A DNA stretch of 64,000 nucleotides from an unidentified eubacterium SCB49 (GCA_000170815.1 ABCO01000001.1:248001-312000), one strand, 5' to 3'. Shown: positions 16,842 to 25,937, counted from the stretch's first letter. Made by a program: numbers and translations. The notes: generated by a model not told the origin, from the letters alone.

Positions 16842-19070
16842 TTAAAACTTGAAACCAGCTGCAATATGCCACTCTGTTTTGTCCAGTTCTGGAGAATAGG
16901 TATACTTTATTTCTAAAGGCCCTAAGGGTGTTTCTAAACCGTATCCAAGCCCAAAGCCGCTATAGTCTACTCCGTCTATCCATTGTTTCGTAGAAAAAAG
17001 GTCTTCTCCTATATTTGCAATATTTCCAAAAACAGAAAAATAGTTTTTACGAGCAAATTCCCAGTCTACAGTAAGTGAGCTTTTTAGGTAAGTGTCACCA
17101 CGTAAAGAGAGTGCTTCATAACCATAAAAAGGCAAAATATTATTCACTTGTTTAAAACCATAACCTCCTAAGAAAAAGTCGAAAGAAGAAGTGTCATTTC
17201 CACCTATTTTAAAGCCTCCTTCAGAGTTAATAAAGAAGGATACGTTATCTATAATACGGTGTGCATACCCAATACGAGCTTTTGCAATAGAAAAGCTTTC
17301 AAAATCTTCATTACGCCCTTGTGCAAAGAGATAGAGTTTAAAGTCTCCTTGAAAAATGAGGCCGTTTTTAGGGAAATACGTGTCATTTAAACTGTCATAA
17401 ACTAAGTATCCTAAAGCATTGTAATAATTGGTGTTTTCAAAAATGGTTTGTAAGTTTTGATTTTCATCAACACCAATGTTTTTAGAAAGATACTTAAGGT
17501 ATTTGTGTTCTGCTCCTAAACCAATTAGAAAATTCCGTTCAAAAATGGTTTCAAAATAGATTTTGTTTGTGAAGTCTGAATACTCTATTTCTATTTCATT
17601 AAATGTAGGAGCTTCAATTAAATTTTCTGAAGAAAGAAATTTTGAAGTCACATTTTTATCAAAAAAGTTATATTCTGAAGAAAGACCAATACTCCAGTAA
17701 TACCCTTTGTCTATGTAATAGTTTGCTTTATACCGCAAATTATCCCCAACAATAAAATCTAATGAAGCAATATCGTTATTGGTAAAAAGTCTTTTACGTG
17801 TAATATTTGCTAAAAACGCAGTTCTGTAAAGGTCATTGTAGTGTGCAGAGATACGTAGCTGGAGTTTGTGTTTACTCTCCGTTAACTTAAATAATATTTT
17901 ATAGGTGCCATCGTCATTTTTTGTAAGACGGTAGTCTATGTTTTTGTAGTTTCCTGTTGCTGCAAGGTTGTTAATTCCGTCATTAAACTGCTTGAGTGTA
18001 ATGTAGGCTGGAGTTTTAATTTTTAATTTTCCTATTACATAAGACCTTGTGTATTGCTCTACGCCTTCTATCTCTATGCTTTTTATGTAGTAGGATTTTC
18101 TTTTCTCAAAAGATATTTGTGGACGTTCTTTCTTCTTTTGAAGCAAAGCGATTTTGGCTAGTTCGTCTTTCTGTGTTGTAGCAGCTGTATATCCAGAGTT
18201 TATTATTTTTCGTCCCTCATCAAAAGATACCACGGTATAATCTTTAATATCTGGTTGTATATAAAGATCTGTTTTTTCACGTTTATCCTCCATATCACGC
18301 TGCATCCCAAAATTATTAATCTGAACCAGGATTTGTACCGCTGAGTTAATTCTTTTTCGTTTTTTGAGGTCGTCCTGTACGTCTACGCCAATTATAATAT
18401 CCATCCCTTTTGCGCGCAATTCATCTATAGGATAATTGTTAGTAACACCACCATCTATTAGTACTTGTTCATTAATAGTAACAGGGCTAAAAAGAGAAGG
18501 TAATGCGCCACTAGCAGTGACGGCTTTAGGTAAATATCCAGACTCTAGTATTACGGGTTTACCTGTTTCAAGATCGGTTGCAACACATAAAAACGGGATA
18601 GGTAGTTTGCTAAAATCTGTTGTGTCTCTTACGTGTGTTGTTAAATGTGATAATAGATTGTATACATTTTGCCCTTTTGAAAGGCTAGATGGGAAACCTA
18701 GTTTATAGTGGTCAAAGGGTAAAGTTATAGCATAACGGTCTGTTTCTTTTTTTTCATAAAAAGTTTTTGCTCCTCGAGGCACTTCATCTCTAATAAGCGT
18801 CTGGAAGTCTACAGCCGAAAAAATGGAGTCTAACTGTTTTCCATTATACCCAGAAGCATACAGAGAACCTACAATCGCCCCCATACTTGTACCACTTATG
18901 TAGTCTATTTGAATACCTGCTTCTTCAATAGCTTTTATGGCGCCTATATGTGCTAGTCCTTTTGCGCCACCACCACTTAAAACAAGACCTATTTTTATGT
19001 CTTTTGCGTCTTTTTCTTGTGCGTAAAAACACAAAGGAAATAGTAATAATATAAGGAGTATCTTTTTCAA
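16842..19070 (-). CDS. Patatin-like phospholipase fused to POTRA and Omp85-type barrel
   Basis: This 742-residue protein has a signal peptide (about 1-18) and a patatin lipase domain: oxyanion-hole GGGAKG (33-38), nucleophile Ser62 in GTSMG and the catalytic Asp206 in DGG. A POTRA-like segment (about 325-405) and a C-terminal Omp85/BamA-like 16-strand barrel (about 410-742, ending in GFKF) follow. It matches the type Vd (PlpD-like) architecture, in which the lipase is attached to its own outer membrane barrel. Substrates are probably phospholipids. It lies 40 bases after uvrC and is likely co-transcribed with it. Whether the lipase is exposed outside the cell is not shown. Confidence 0.92.
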   Translation of the reverse strand: MKKILLILLLFPLCFYAQEKDAKDIKIGLVLSGGGAKGLAHIGAIKAIEEAGIQIDYISGTSMGAIVGSLYASGYNGKQLDSIFSAVDFQTLIRDEVPRGAKTFYEKKETDRYAITLPFDHYKLGFPSSLSKGQNVYNLLSHLTTHVRDTTDFSKLPIPFLCVATDLETGKPVILESGYLPKAVTASGALPSLFSPVTINEQVLIDGGVTNNYPIDELRAKGMDIIIGVDVQDDLKKRKRINSAVQILVQINNFGMQRDMEDKREKTDLYIQPDIKDYTVVSFDEGRKIINSGYTAATTQKDELAKIALLQKKKERPQISFEKRKSYYIKSIEIEGVEQYTRSYVIGKLKIKTPAYITLKQFNDGINNLAATGNYKNIDYRLTKNDDGTYKILFKLTESKHKLQLRISAHYNDLYRTAFLANITRKRLFTNNDIASLDFIVGDNLRYKANYYIDKGYYWSIGLSSEYNFFDKNVTSKFLSSENLIEAPTFNEIEIEYSDFTNKIYFETIFERNFLIGLGAEHKYLKYLSKNIGVDENQNLQTIFENTNYYNALGYLVYDSLNDTYFPKNGLIFQGDFKLYLFAQGRNEDFESFSIAKARIGYAHRIIDNVSFFINSEGGFKIGGNDTSSFDFFLGGYGFKQVNNILPFYGYEALSLRGDTYLKSSLTVDWEFARKNYFSVFGNIANIGEDLFSTKQWIDGVDYSGFGLGYGLETPLGPLEIKYTYSPELDKTEWHIAAGFKF

Positions 19071-19110
19071 GAAATAGAGGCTTATTAGTTTGTAATAATC
19101 TAGTTAAATT

Positions 19111-20904
19111 TTATGAGTCTTGAAAATATGTTTTTACTTTTTTTGCACGGCTTGCACCTATTACTTCTGCAAGTTCGTCAAAGCTAGCAGTGCCTATTCG
19201 TTTGTGGCTTTTAAATTTTGTTAATAATTCTATTACTGTTTTTTCTCCAATGCCAGGAATGGTTTCTAGTGCCGTATTAAGGGCTTCTTTGCTCCTTAAT
19301 TGCCTGTGAAATGTGATCCCAAAACGGTGTGCTTCATTACGCAATTGCTGGATGATTTTTAATGTTTCAGATTTTTTATCCAAATACAGCGGAATAGGAT
19401 CGTCTGGATAGAACAATTCTTCTAATCTTTTTGCAATCCCGATAATCGCAATTTTTCCTCGTAAACCTAAATCATCAAGCGCTTTTAATGATGACGAAAG
19501 TTGCCCTTTTCCACCATCAATAATAATTAGTTGAGGTAAAGGTTGCTTTTCTTCTACTAGCCTTTTGTATCTTCTATAAACCACTTCTTCCATAGAAGCA
19601 AAATCATCTGGACCTTCTACTGTTTTTATATGAAACTTACGGTAATCTTTCTTACTTGGTTTTCCATTTTTAAAAACTACACAAGCAGCAACAGGGTTAG
19701 TACCTTGTATGTTACTGTTGTCAAAACATTCTATGTGTCTTGGTTCTACAGACAGACGAAGATCTTTTTTCATCTGAGCCATAATACGTTTTTCGTGTCG
19801 GTCTGGATCTACTATTTTAGATTGCTTAAAGCGCTCTAATCTGTAGTACTTTGCATTACGAATGGAGAGGTCTAAAATTTTCTTTTTATCCCCAACTTTT
19901 GGTATGTGCATTTTAACTCCTGTTTCAATACTTATTTTAAAAGGAGTGTAGATTTCTTTAGATAAAGAATTAAATCGTTGCCTGATTTCTAGTACAGACA
20001 TTTCTAATAATTCTTTGTCTGTTTCGTCTAGTTTCTTTTTAATCTCTAGGGTGTGACTGCGTATAATCGCCCCATAGCTTACTTGTAAATAATTTACATA
20101 AGCATAGCTCTCATCGCTAATAATAGAAAACACATCTACATTTGTAATAGTAGGGTGCACCACCATAGATTTTGACTGGTAGTTTTCTAGTGCATCTATT
20201 TTTTCTTTTACCTTTTGTGCTTCTTCAAATAATAACTCGTCTGCAAACTGGTGCATTTGCTTTTTAAAAAGATGTAGTGATTCTTTAAAATTTCCTTTTA
20301 AAATGTTGCGAATTGCAGCTATGTTTTCGTTATAGAATTTTTCAGAATATAAACCCTCACAAGGTCCTAGACAATTCCCTAGATGGTACTCTAAACATAC
20401 TTTATATTTTCCATTTCTTATTTTGTCTTCTGCTAGGTCAAAGTTGCAATTGCGTAAAGGATAGAGCCCTTTTATTAATTCTAGAAGCGCATTAATGGTC
20501 TTAAAGTTTGTGTATGGACCAAAATATTCAGAGCCGTCCTTTATAAGTCTTCGCGTAGGAAAAACTCTTGGAAAACGTTCGTTTTTAATGCAAATCCAAG
20601 GATAGGTTTTGTCATCTTTAAGCAAGATGTTATATTTAGGTTGGTATTTTTTAATGAGGTTATTTTCCAGTAATAATGCGTCTGTCTCTGTCTCAACGAC
20701 AATGTGTTTAATGGATTTAATTTTGCGAACTAAAATGCGAGTCTTCGCGTGATCGTGTTCCTTATTAAAATAACTCTGAACCCTTTTTTTAAGATTTTTG
20801 GCTTTTCCTATGTAAAGTAATTTATCATCTTTATCATAGTATTGGTACACCCCCGGCGTGCTAGGTAGTGTAGATACTTGTAGTTTTAAAGATGCTTCTG
20901 CCAT
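19111..20904 (-). CDS. uvrC: Excinuclease ABC subunit C
   Basis: This 597-residue UvrC is the dual-incision nuclease of bacterial nucleotide excision repair. Domains in order are the N-terminal GIY-YIG nuclease (about 12-95, PGVYQYYDKDDKLLYIGKAK), a cysteine-containing region near 160-180 (CNFDLAED to CLEYHLGNCLGPC), a UVR motif (about 200-240), the RNase H-like C-terminal nuclease (about 380-530, with ECFDNSNIQG) and tandem helix-hairpin-helix motifs at 550-597 (IPGIGEKTVIELL). All parts are present and the length is normal. The gene is divergent from a toxin-antitoxin pair, with a TATCTTTA -7-like sequence close to its ATG. Confidence 0.96.
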   Translation of the reverse strand: MAEASLKLQVSTLPSTPGVYQYYDKDDKLLYIGKAKNLKKRVQSYFNKEHDHAKTRILVRKIKSIKHIVVETETDALLLENNLIKKYQPKYNILLKDDKTYPWICIKNERFPRVFPTRRLIKDGSEYFGPYTNFKTINALLELIKGLYPLRNCNFDLAEDKIRNGKYKVCLEYHLGNCLGPCEGLYSEKFYNENIAAIRNILKGNFKESLHLFKKQMHQFADELLFEEAQKVKEKIDALENYQSKSMVVHPTITNVDVFSIISDESYAYVNYLQVSYGAIIRSHTLEIKKKLDETDKELLEMSVLEIRQRFNSLSKEIYTPFKISIETGVKMHIPKVGDKKKILDLSIRNAKYYRLERFKQSKIVDPDRHEKRIMAQMKKDLRLSVEPRHIECFDNSNIQGTNPVAACVVFKNGKPSKKDYRKFHIKTVEGPDDFASMEEVVYRRYKRLVEEKQPLPQLIIIDGGKGQLSSSLKALDDLGLRGKIAIIGIAKRLEELFYPDDPIPLYLDKKSETLKIIQQLRNEAHRFGITFHRQLRSKEALNTALETIPGIGEKTVIELLTKFKSHKRIGTASFDELAEVIGASRAKKVKTYFQDS

Positions 20905-21009
20905 CCCGTAAAGATAAAAGCATTTTTTGTGCCTTCGGAAATGTGCAGGGTTGAAATTTTGTTAAAGTTTTATTCAACTTAAAGAGTTAAAAGTCAAGTG
21001 GTAATTTCT

Positions 21010-21017
21010 TATATTTG
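21010..21017 (+). promoter_or_regulatory. Candidate -7 element of the toxin-antitoxin pair
   Basis: TATATTTG is an exact TAnnTTTG match 17 bases before the antitoxin ATG at 21034, so the leader would be only about 10 bases. No clear -33 TTG is present at 17-23 bases. Confidence 0.45.
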
Positions 21018-21033
21018 AATAAAGCACACTGTA

Positions 21034-21258
21034 ATGACGACGATATCAATTAAAGAAGATTTAAACTTAGACCGAAATTCTTTTGAAACACTCGAAGAAT
21101 TTCAACATTATATGATGCTAAAAAAACAAGATATCCCTTTTTCTGAAAAAACAATAGCATTGGTTAAAGAGCGCATTAAAGAAGTAGATTTATGCCAAGA
21201 ACCTGGGCTTACTTGGGAGCAAGTGAAGCAAGGCTTATCTCAAAGAAAAAATGGTTAA
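21034..21258 (+). CDS. Putative antitoxin of a RelE/ParE-type module
   Basis: This 74-residue protein, probably an antitoxin, has a helical, charged composition (EFQHYMMLKKQD, IALVKERIKEVD) and ends with a TWEQVKQGL segment typical of small antitoxins encoded just ahead of ParE/RelE toxins. I cannot place it in a named family. Its stop codon overlaps the ATG of the toxin reading frame at 21251 by 8 bases, the usual translational coupling of toxin-antitoxin pairs. It probably represses its own promoter and neutralises the toxin. Because the toxin is frameshifted, it may now be an orphan antitoxin. Confidence 0.6.
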   Translation: MTTISIKEDLNLDRNSFETLEEFQHYMMLKKQDIPFSEKTIALVKERIKEVDLCQEPGLTWEQVKQGLSQRKNG

Positions 21259-21539
21259 GGTTTCTTTTAGACCAGATGCAAATTTAGATGTTGTTGAAAA
21301 TAGGGTTTTATGATGGTCTTGATAATCGACTATCTGAAAATTTTATAGCAGAACTTGAAGTTTGTATTCTGCATATTTCTAAGAATCCAGAAGCATTTCA
21401 AAAAAGAATAGAAGATGCGAGAATCGTATATTTAAAGTCATTTTCTTATGGTGTTTTTTATAAAATCTATTCTTCAGAAATTAGAATAATTGCTATTCTG
21501 CATACAAGCCGAAATCCAGATATTTGGAAAACGAGATGA
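21251..21539 (+). pseudogene. Frameshifted RelE/ParE-type toxin
   Basis: From the ATG at 21251 the frame reads MVKVSFRPDANLDVVE and then stops at 21311-21313. From about 21297 the next frame continues with IGFYDGLDNRLSENF and runs to the stop at 21537-21539, ending in ILHTSRNPDIWKTR. Joined, the two parts give a 95-residue RelE/ParE fold with the typical FYDGLDNRLSENF helix and RIIAILHTSRNP strand. Removing one A from the four-A run at 21297-21300 restores the frame. This is either a disabled toxin, a slippage site or a sequencing error. A downstream ATG at 21288 could start a protein lacking the first beta strand. Confidence 0.7.
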
Positions 21540-21554
21540 TTATTAGACCAACTT

Positions 21555-21977
21555 ATGTCACAACAAATTCCATTAGTTAATATAAGTAAGTTTGATAAAA
21601 TAATTTACTTATCCCTTTCTTTTTGCATCGCCTATTTTAATGTTTTTGGATTGTTTCATTGTCCATCTTGTTCGCACATATTTGTTTGGTGGGATTTTCT
21701 CGAAAATGAAAACTTGAACTTAGATTATATATCAATACTTTTTGTGGTTATTCAAATTACACACTCTTTGTCAGTATTTAAATTTTTAAGACTACAAGAC
21801 TTCTTTAGGTTTACTGACTATTTTTTAAAAATAGTTAGTTTGATTTCAATACTTTATTGGCTATATGTATATTATTATGTTGGAGAATTTCATTACCTTA
21901 TTTATATTGGTTTTTACACTATGTTTCTATTTATGTTATTTAGAATCGGGGCTAAAATATCTTTTAAAAAACAGTGA
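21555..21977 (+). CDS. Hypothetical membrane protein
   Basis: This 140-residue protein is not recognised. Hydrophobicity suggests four transmembrane segments (about 17-35, 58-75, 88-108 and 113-133). A CPSC pair at about residues 36-39, just after the first helix, is the only notable motif. The DNA is markedly more AT-rich than its flanks, and the gene follows the broken toxin after 15 bases, so the patch 21034-21977 looks like accessory DNA between uvrC and the ATP-grasp operon. It could be a real gene or a decaying one; no function is assigned. Confidence 0.5.
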   Translation: MSQQIPLVNISKFDKIIYLSLSFCIAYFNVFGLFHCPSCSHIFVWWDFLENENLNLDYISILFVVIQITHSLSVFKFLRLQDFFRFTDYFLKIVSLISILYWLYVYYYVGEFHYLIYIGFYTMFLFMLFRIGAKISFKKQ

Positions 21978-22056
21978 ATCTTTGCTGTTTAGAGCCAAAA
22001 TTGCACTTAAAAAGTTTGCTGCTTTTCCGTAACTTGCAATACATATTTATAACAAA

Positions 22057-22929
22057 ATGAACATCGCAATCCTATCTAGAGGCGAGCTATTATACTCTAC
22101 ACAGAGCTTGGTAGAAGCCACAGAAAAAAGAAATCATCACGTAGAAGTGATAGACCCTACTTATTGTAATGTGTTGATTGAGAAAGGTAAAGTGCTATTA
22201 CAGTATCACGGTGATATTATTGATGATATTGATGCAATTATACCCAGGATAGGTTCGTCAAATACATTTTACGGGACTTCTTTGGTGCGACATTTTGAGG
22301 CTATGAATGTATATACTACAGCATCTTCTATGGGGATTGTGCAGTCTAGAGATAAGTGGACTAGTTTTCAGTTAATGGCAAAGGCGGGAATACCTTTACC
22401 TAAAACCACACTAGGCTCTCCTGCATACTTAAAAGATTTTTTAAAAGATTTTGGAACGGGTAAGGTGATTGTAAAAATTCTAGAAGGAACTCACGGCGCT
22501 GGGGTAATTTTATGTGATAACTATACAAACGCACTTTCTACCGTAGAGACATTGCAAGAATTAAATACCCGTTTTGTAATGCAAGAGTTTATAGCAGAGT
22601 CTAAAGGTTCAGATATAAGAGCAATTGTGGTTGGTGATGAGGTAGTTGCTGCGATGAAGCGTTTTTCTAAGCCAGGCGATTTTAGAAGCAATTTACACCA
22701 AGGCGGGAGCGCAGACGTATATGAACTTTCAGAAAAGGAAAAAGAAATAGCTATTAATGCTGCAAAAACTCTAAATCTCAATGTGTGTGGAGTGGATATT
22801 TTACAGTCTAAACGAGGACCGTTGGTACTTGAGGTTAACTCTACACCTGGACTTGAAGGAATAGAAACAGTTACAGGTATTTCGGTGTCAAATGCGATAA
22901 TTAAATTCATAGAAAAAAACAGTAATTAA
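22057..22929 (+). CDS. rimK: RimK family ATP-grasp ligase (first copy)
   Basis: This 290-residue ATP-grasp enzyme resembles RimK, which adds glutamates to the C terminus of ribosomal protein S6 or makes poly-alpha-glutamate. Motifs are IIPRIGSSNTFYG (about 62-74), the ATP-binding VKILEGTHGAGV (about 139-150), DIRAIVVGD, RSNLHQGGS and the metal-binding EVNSTPGLEGIE near the C terminus. Length matches E. coli RimK. It is the first gene of a unit with a RimB-like protease, a second RimK and an AstE-type hydrolase. Its acceptor protein is not known. Relation to its neighbour at 23477-24352 looks like an old tandem duplication. Confidence 0.88.
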   Translation: MNIAILSRGELLYSTQSLVEATEKRNHHVEVIDPTYCNVLIEKGKVLLQYHGDIIDDIDAIIPRIGSSNTFYGTSLVRHFEAMNVYTTASSMGIVQSRDKWTSFQLMAKAGIPLPKTTLGSPAYLKDFLKDFGTGKVIVKILEGTHGAGVILCDNYTNALSTVETLQELNTRFVMQEFIAESKGSDIRAIVVGDEVVAAMKRFSKPGDFRSNLHQGGSADVYELSEKEKEIAINAAKTLNLNVCGVDILQSKRGPLVLEVNSTPGLEGIETVTGISVSNAIIKFIEKNSN

Positions 22930-23006
22930 TTTTGACTATTATTTATAAGCTATAGTAGGCGGTTATTGCTTTTTAGTATCTTTCCACTATTAAAATTTCG
23001 GCAATA

Positions 23007-23465
23007 TTGAAACGTAAAATAGGACGTACAGACAAAGTAGATTTTCCTTTGTTGCATTTAAAAGACATTGACATCAAGATAGATACGGGTGCTTATACAT
23101 CATCTATCCACTGTCAAGAAGTAAGAGTAGAAGATGATTTACTTAAATGTAAATTTTTAGATACAGAGCATGTTGATTATCATAACAAAGAATTTGTTTT
23201 TGATCAGTATGATGTGCGTGTTGTAAAAAGTAGTAATGGGCAGACACAAGTACGATATCGTATTTTAACTGAAATATTACTTTTTGGAAAAATATATCCT
23301 ATTTTCCTCACTTTAAGTGACCGTAAAGAAATGAAATATCCAGTGCTAATAGGGCGTAAGTTTTTAACAAAACGTTTTGTGGTAGATATTAGTAAGACAG
23401 ATCTTTCATACAAGCTAAAACATAAATCCTTAAACTCAAATGTTGCTATAGATGGCGACAAATAA
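23007..23465 (+). CDS. rimB: RimB-like retropepsin-fold protease (PF05618 family)
   Basis: This 152-residue protein belongs to the family once called ATP-dependent zinc protease and now known as retropepsin-like; it carries the aspartic protease motif in [13 protein letters not shown] (about 27-39) and a C-terminal [16 protein letters not shown] segment. In Pseudomonas, RimB of this family works against RimK, trimming glutamate tails on S6. The start is a TTG at 23007: the sequence after it, [13 protein letters not shown], matches the usual start of homologues, and no in-frame ATG follows nearby. It sits between two RimK genes, 77 bases after the first and 11 bases before the second. Confidence 0.85.
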   Translation: MKRKIGRTDKVDFPLLHLKDIDIKIDTGAYTSSIHCQEVRVEDDLLKCKFLDTEHVDYHNKEFVFDQYDVRVVKSSNGQTQVRYRILTEILLFGKIYPIFLTLSDRKEMKYPVLIGRKFLTKRFVVDISKTDLSYKLKHKSLNSNVAIDGDK

Positions 23466-23476
23466 TAAAGCTACAC

Positions 23477-24352
23477 ATGAACATTAAAATTTTATCTGCA
23501 AATCCAGATTTATATTCGACAAGGCGACTTGTTGAAGCGGCAAAAAAACGCAATCACAATATAGAAGTGATCAATCATACAAAGTGTGATATTGTGATAG
23601 AAAAAAAACGTCCTGTGGTTTTATATAAAGGAAGAACGATTGAAAAGGTAGATGCTGTTATTCCTCGTATTGGCGCTTCGGTTACTTTTTATGGTACAGC
23701 TGTGGTACGACAGTTTGAGATGATGCGTTGTTTTACAACTACAGAGTCTGTAGCCTTAGTACGCTCAAGAGATAAGTTACGTAGTTTACAAATATTATCA
23801 CGTGCAGGTTTAGGGTTACCAAAAACTATTTTTACGAATTACTCCAAAAACGTAGAAGATATCGTAGATCAAGCGGGTGGGGCACCCGTAATAATTAAGC
23901 TTTTAGAAGGAACCCAAGGCATTGGTGTTATTCTTGCCGAAACTAAAAAGGCGGCAGAGTCTGTTATGGAGGCTTTTAATAATTTGCAAGCAAGAGTGAT
24001 TGTGCAAGAGTTTATTAAAGAAGCTGGAGGTGCAGATATTAGAGCTTTTATTGTAGATGGTCAAGTAGTAGGAGCTATGAAACGTCAAGGAAAAGAAGGC
24101 GAATTTAGAAGCAACCTGCACAGAGGTGGTTCTGCACAAGTAATAGAACTAACAGATGAAGAAGAATTAGCGGCTTTAAAAGCTGCTAAGGCAATGGGCT
24201 TAGGTATTGCAGGTGTAGATATGTTGCAGTCATCAAGAGGACCGTTAATTCTTGAGGTGAATAGCTCGCCAGGATTAGAAGGTATAGAGGCTGCAACAGG
24301 TAAAGATATTGCTACAAAAATTATTAAGTATATTGAGCGTAATGTAGATTAA
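23477..24352 (+). CDS. rimK: RimK family ATP-grasp ligase (second copy)
   Basis: This 291-residue ATP-grasp ligase is a paralogue of the first copy, with the same motif order: [50 protein letters not shown] and [12 protein letters not shown]. The HRGGSA and SSP variants and the GIAGVDML stretch make it look closer to canonical E. coli RimK than the first copy, which has QGGSA and NVCGVDIL. Both have all catalytic motifs, so both are probably active. The gene lies 11 bases after the RimB-like gene and 9 bases before the AstE/AspA-like gene, which argues for one transcript. Confidence 0.9.
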   Translation: MNIKILSANPDLYSTRRLVEAAKKRNHNIEVINHTKCDIVIEKKRPVVLYKGRTIEKVDAVIPRIGASVTFYGTAVVRQFEMMRCFTTTESVALVRSRDKLRSLQILSRAGLGLPKTIFTNYSKNVEDIVDQAGGAPVIIKLLEGTQGIGVILAETKKAAESVMEAFNNLQARVIVQEFIKEAGGADIRAFIVDGQVVGAMKRQGKEGEFRSNLHRGGSAQVIELTDEEELAALKAAKAMGLGIAGVDMLQSSRGPLILEVNSSPGLEGIEAATGKDIATKIIKYIERNVD

Positions 24353-24361
24353 TACAATAGG

Positions 24362-25354
24362 ATGAGCAATAATCAAGATTTAATATTATTAAACCAACGC
24401 ATTTCTCCAGGGGAGTGTAAAACTATTAACTTTAGTTTTGCTAAACTTTACACGTCTACTAATGTAGAAATACCAATAATTGTAGAACGAGCCAAAGCGC
24501 CAGGACCAACAGTTTTGTTAACTGCAGGAATTCATGGAGATGAAATAAATGGAGTCGAAATTGTACGTCAAGTTATTGCAAATAAGATTAATAAACCTAA
24601 GCGAGGTACTGTTATTTGTATCCCAATACTTAATATATTTGGTTTTTTAAATGCGAGTAGGGTATTTCCTGACGGACGTGATCTTAATAGAGTATTTCCT
24701 GGTACAAAAACAGGTTCATTAGCAAGTAGAGTAGCGTATCATTTTACAAAAGAGATTTTACCTTTTGCAGATTATTGTTTAGATTTTCATACAGGTGGAG
24801 CACAACGTTTTAATGCTTCACAGATTCGTATCGCCCCAGAACAAGAAGAATTAAAAACATTGGCAAATGTGTTTAATGCACCTTTTACTGTTTATTCTTC
24901 AAATATTTCTAAAACCTATAGACATACCTGTGATAAAATGGGGATTCCGACATTGCTTTTTGAAGGTGGAAAATCGCTTGATAGCAATAAGTATATCGTT
25001 AAAGATGGAGTAGATGGTGTTAAACGTGTGTTGTCTCATTTAGGGATGCTTTCAGATGATATTGTGGTGCCGGTAGTTAAGACAGCCCCTGTTTTAATAT
25101 CAAAGAGTAGATGGGTTCGTGCACAAAAAAGCGGTTTATTGCATGTAAAAATCGATTGTAATAAGCATGTGCAAAAAGGGGAGTTTCTCGCTACCATTAC
25201 AGATCCCTACGGAAAAATGAGAATAAAAGTAACGGCGCCAAACGAAGGCTATATTATAAATGTAAATCATGCTCCAATTGTAAACCAAGGTGATGCTATT
25301 TTCCACCTCTCTACAGAAAGTAGTACTGAAACAAGAAACGAAGACGATAATTAA
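24362..25354 (+). CDS. Succinylglutamate desuccinylase/aspartoacylase family hydrolase
   Basis: This is a 330-residue M14-like zinc hydrolase of the AstE/AspA family. The zinc-site motif is H58-x2-E61 (IHGDEING), and a third ligand is in CLDFHTGG. The C-terminal 90 residues (about 245-330) form a biotinyl-lipoyl-like beta domain (SGLLHVKIDCNKHVQKGE). Family members remove acyl or acidic amino acid groups from N-acyl amino acids. Following RimK genes after 9 bases, it may act on glutamate tails or a free product. It is likely translationally coupled with the next gene, which starts 2 bases after its stop. Substrate assignment is inference. Confidence 0.88.
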   Translation: MSNNQDLILLNQRISPGECKTINFSFAKLYTSTNVEIPIIVERAKAPGPTVLLTAGIHGDEINGVEIVRQVIANKINKPKRGTVICIPILNIFGFLNASRVFPDGRDLNRVFPGTKTGSLASRVAYHFTKEILPFADYCLDFHTGGAQRFNASQIRIAPEQEELKTLANVFNAPFTVYSSNISKTYRHTCDKMGIPTLLFEGGKSLDSNKYIVKDGVDGVKRVLSHLGMLSDDIVVPVVKTAPVLISKSRWVRAQKSGLLHVKIDCNKHVQKGEFLATITDPYGKMRIKVTAPNEGYIINVNHAPIVNQGDAIFHLSTESSTETRNEDDN

Positions 25355-25356
25355 TC

Positions 25357-25920
25357 ATGATGAACAAACAACAACTTCGTAACATATATAAAGAAAAACG
25401 AGCGCAATTTTCTGAAGAATCTATAGAAGAAATGAGCCTTGCCATTGCAAATCAGGCATTGCGTTTGCCTATCTGGACCGCGACTAACTATCATATTTTT
25501 TTGCCTATTACAGGTAAAAAAGAAGTAAATACTGAATATTTACTCCACATTCTTCAAGGAAAAGATAAAACAGTCTTTGTGCCAAAAACAGATTTTAAAG
25601 CCTTGGCAATGAAACATATTTTATTGCAAGAAAATACAACTATTGAAATATCTGAATATGGAATACCCGAACCTAAAGAAGGGATAGCGGTGCCTTCATC
25701 ACAAATAGATGTGGTTTTTGTGCCACTATTAGCTTATGACATACAAGGCAATCGCTTAGGCTACGGTAAAGGGTTTTATGATCGCTTTTTATCTCAATGC
25801 AAAAAAGAAGTAACTACTGTAGGTTTGTCTTTTTTTGAGGCCGAAAAGGAAATAAAAACTGAGGCTACTGATATTCCTTTAGACTTTGTAGTTACTCCAG
25901 ATAAAACAGTTGCTTTTTAA
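25357..25920 (+). CDS. fau: 5-formyltetrahydrofolate cyclo-ligase
   Basis: This 187-residue enzyme converts 5-formyl-THF to 5,10-methenyl-THF with ATP, returning a storage folate to one-carbon metabolism. Family landmarks are the N-terminal KQQLRNIYKEKRAQ, the LPITGKKEVNTEYL region, and the diagnostic NRLGYGKGFYDRFL near residue 130. Length is standard. It sits at the 3' end of the RimK/RimB unit with only 2 bases between it and the AstE-like gene, so it is probably co-transcribed, although a functional tie to glutamylation is only suggestive (folates themselves carry glutamate chains). Confidence 0.94.
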   Translation: MMNKQQLRNIYKEKRAQFSEESIEEMSLAIANQALRLPIWTATNYHIFLPITGKKEVNTEYLLHILQGKDKTVFVPKTDFKALAMKHILLQENTTIEISEYGIPEPKEGIAVPSSQIDVVFVPLLAYDIQGNRLGYGKGFYDRFLSQCKKEVTTVGLSFFEAEKEIKTEATDIPLDFVVTPDKTVAF

Positions 25921-25937
25921 AAATTACTTTATATTTG
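25910..25937 (+). promoter_or_regulatory. Flavobacterial-type promoter of the CD225 gene
   Basis: TTG (25910-25912) and TATATTTG (25930-25937) are spaced by 17 bases, matching the TTG-N17-23-TAnnTTTG consensus. The element overlaps the end of the cyclo-ligase gene and lies 31 bases before the ATG at 25969. Confidence 0.65.
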
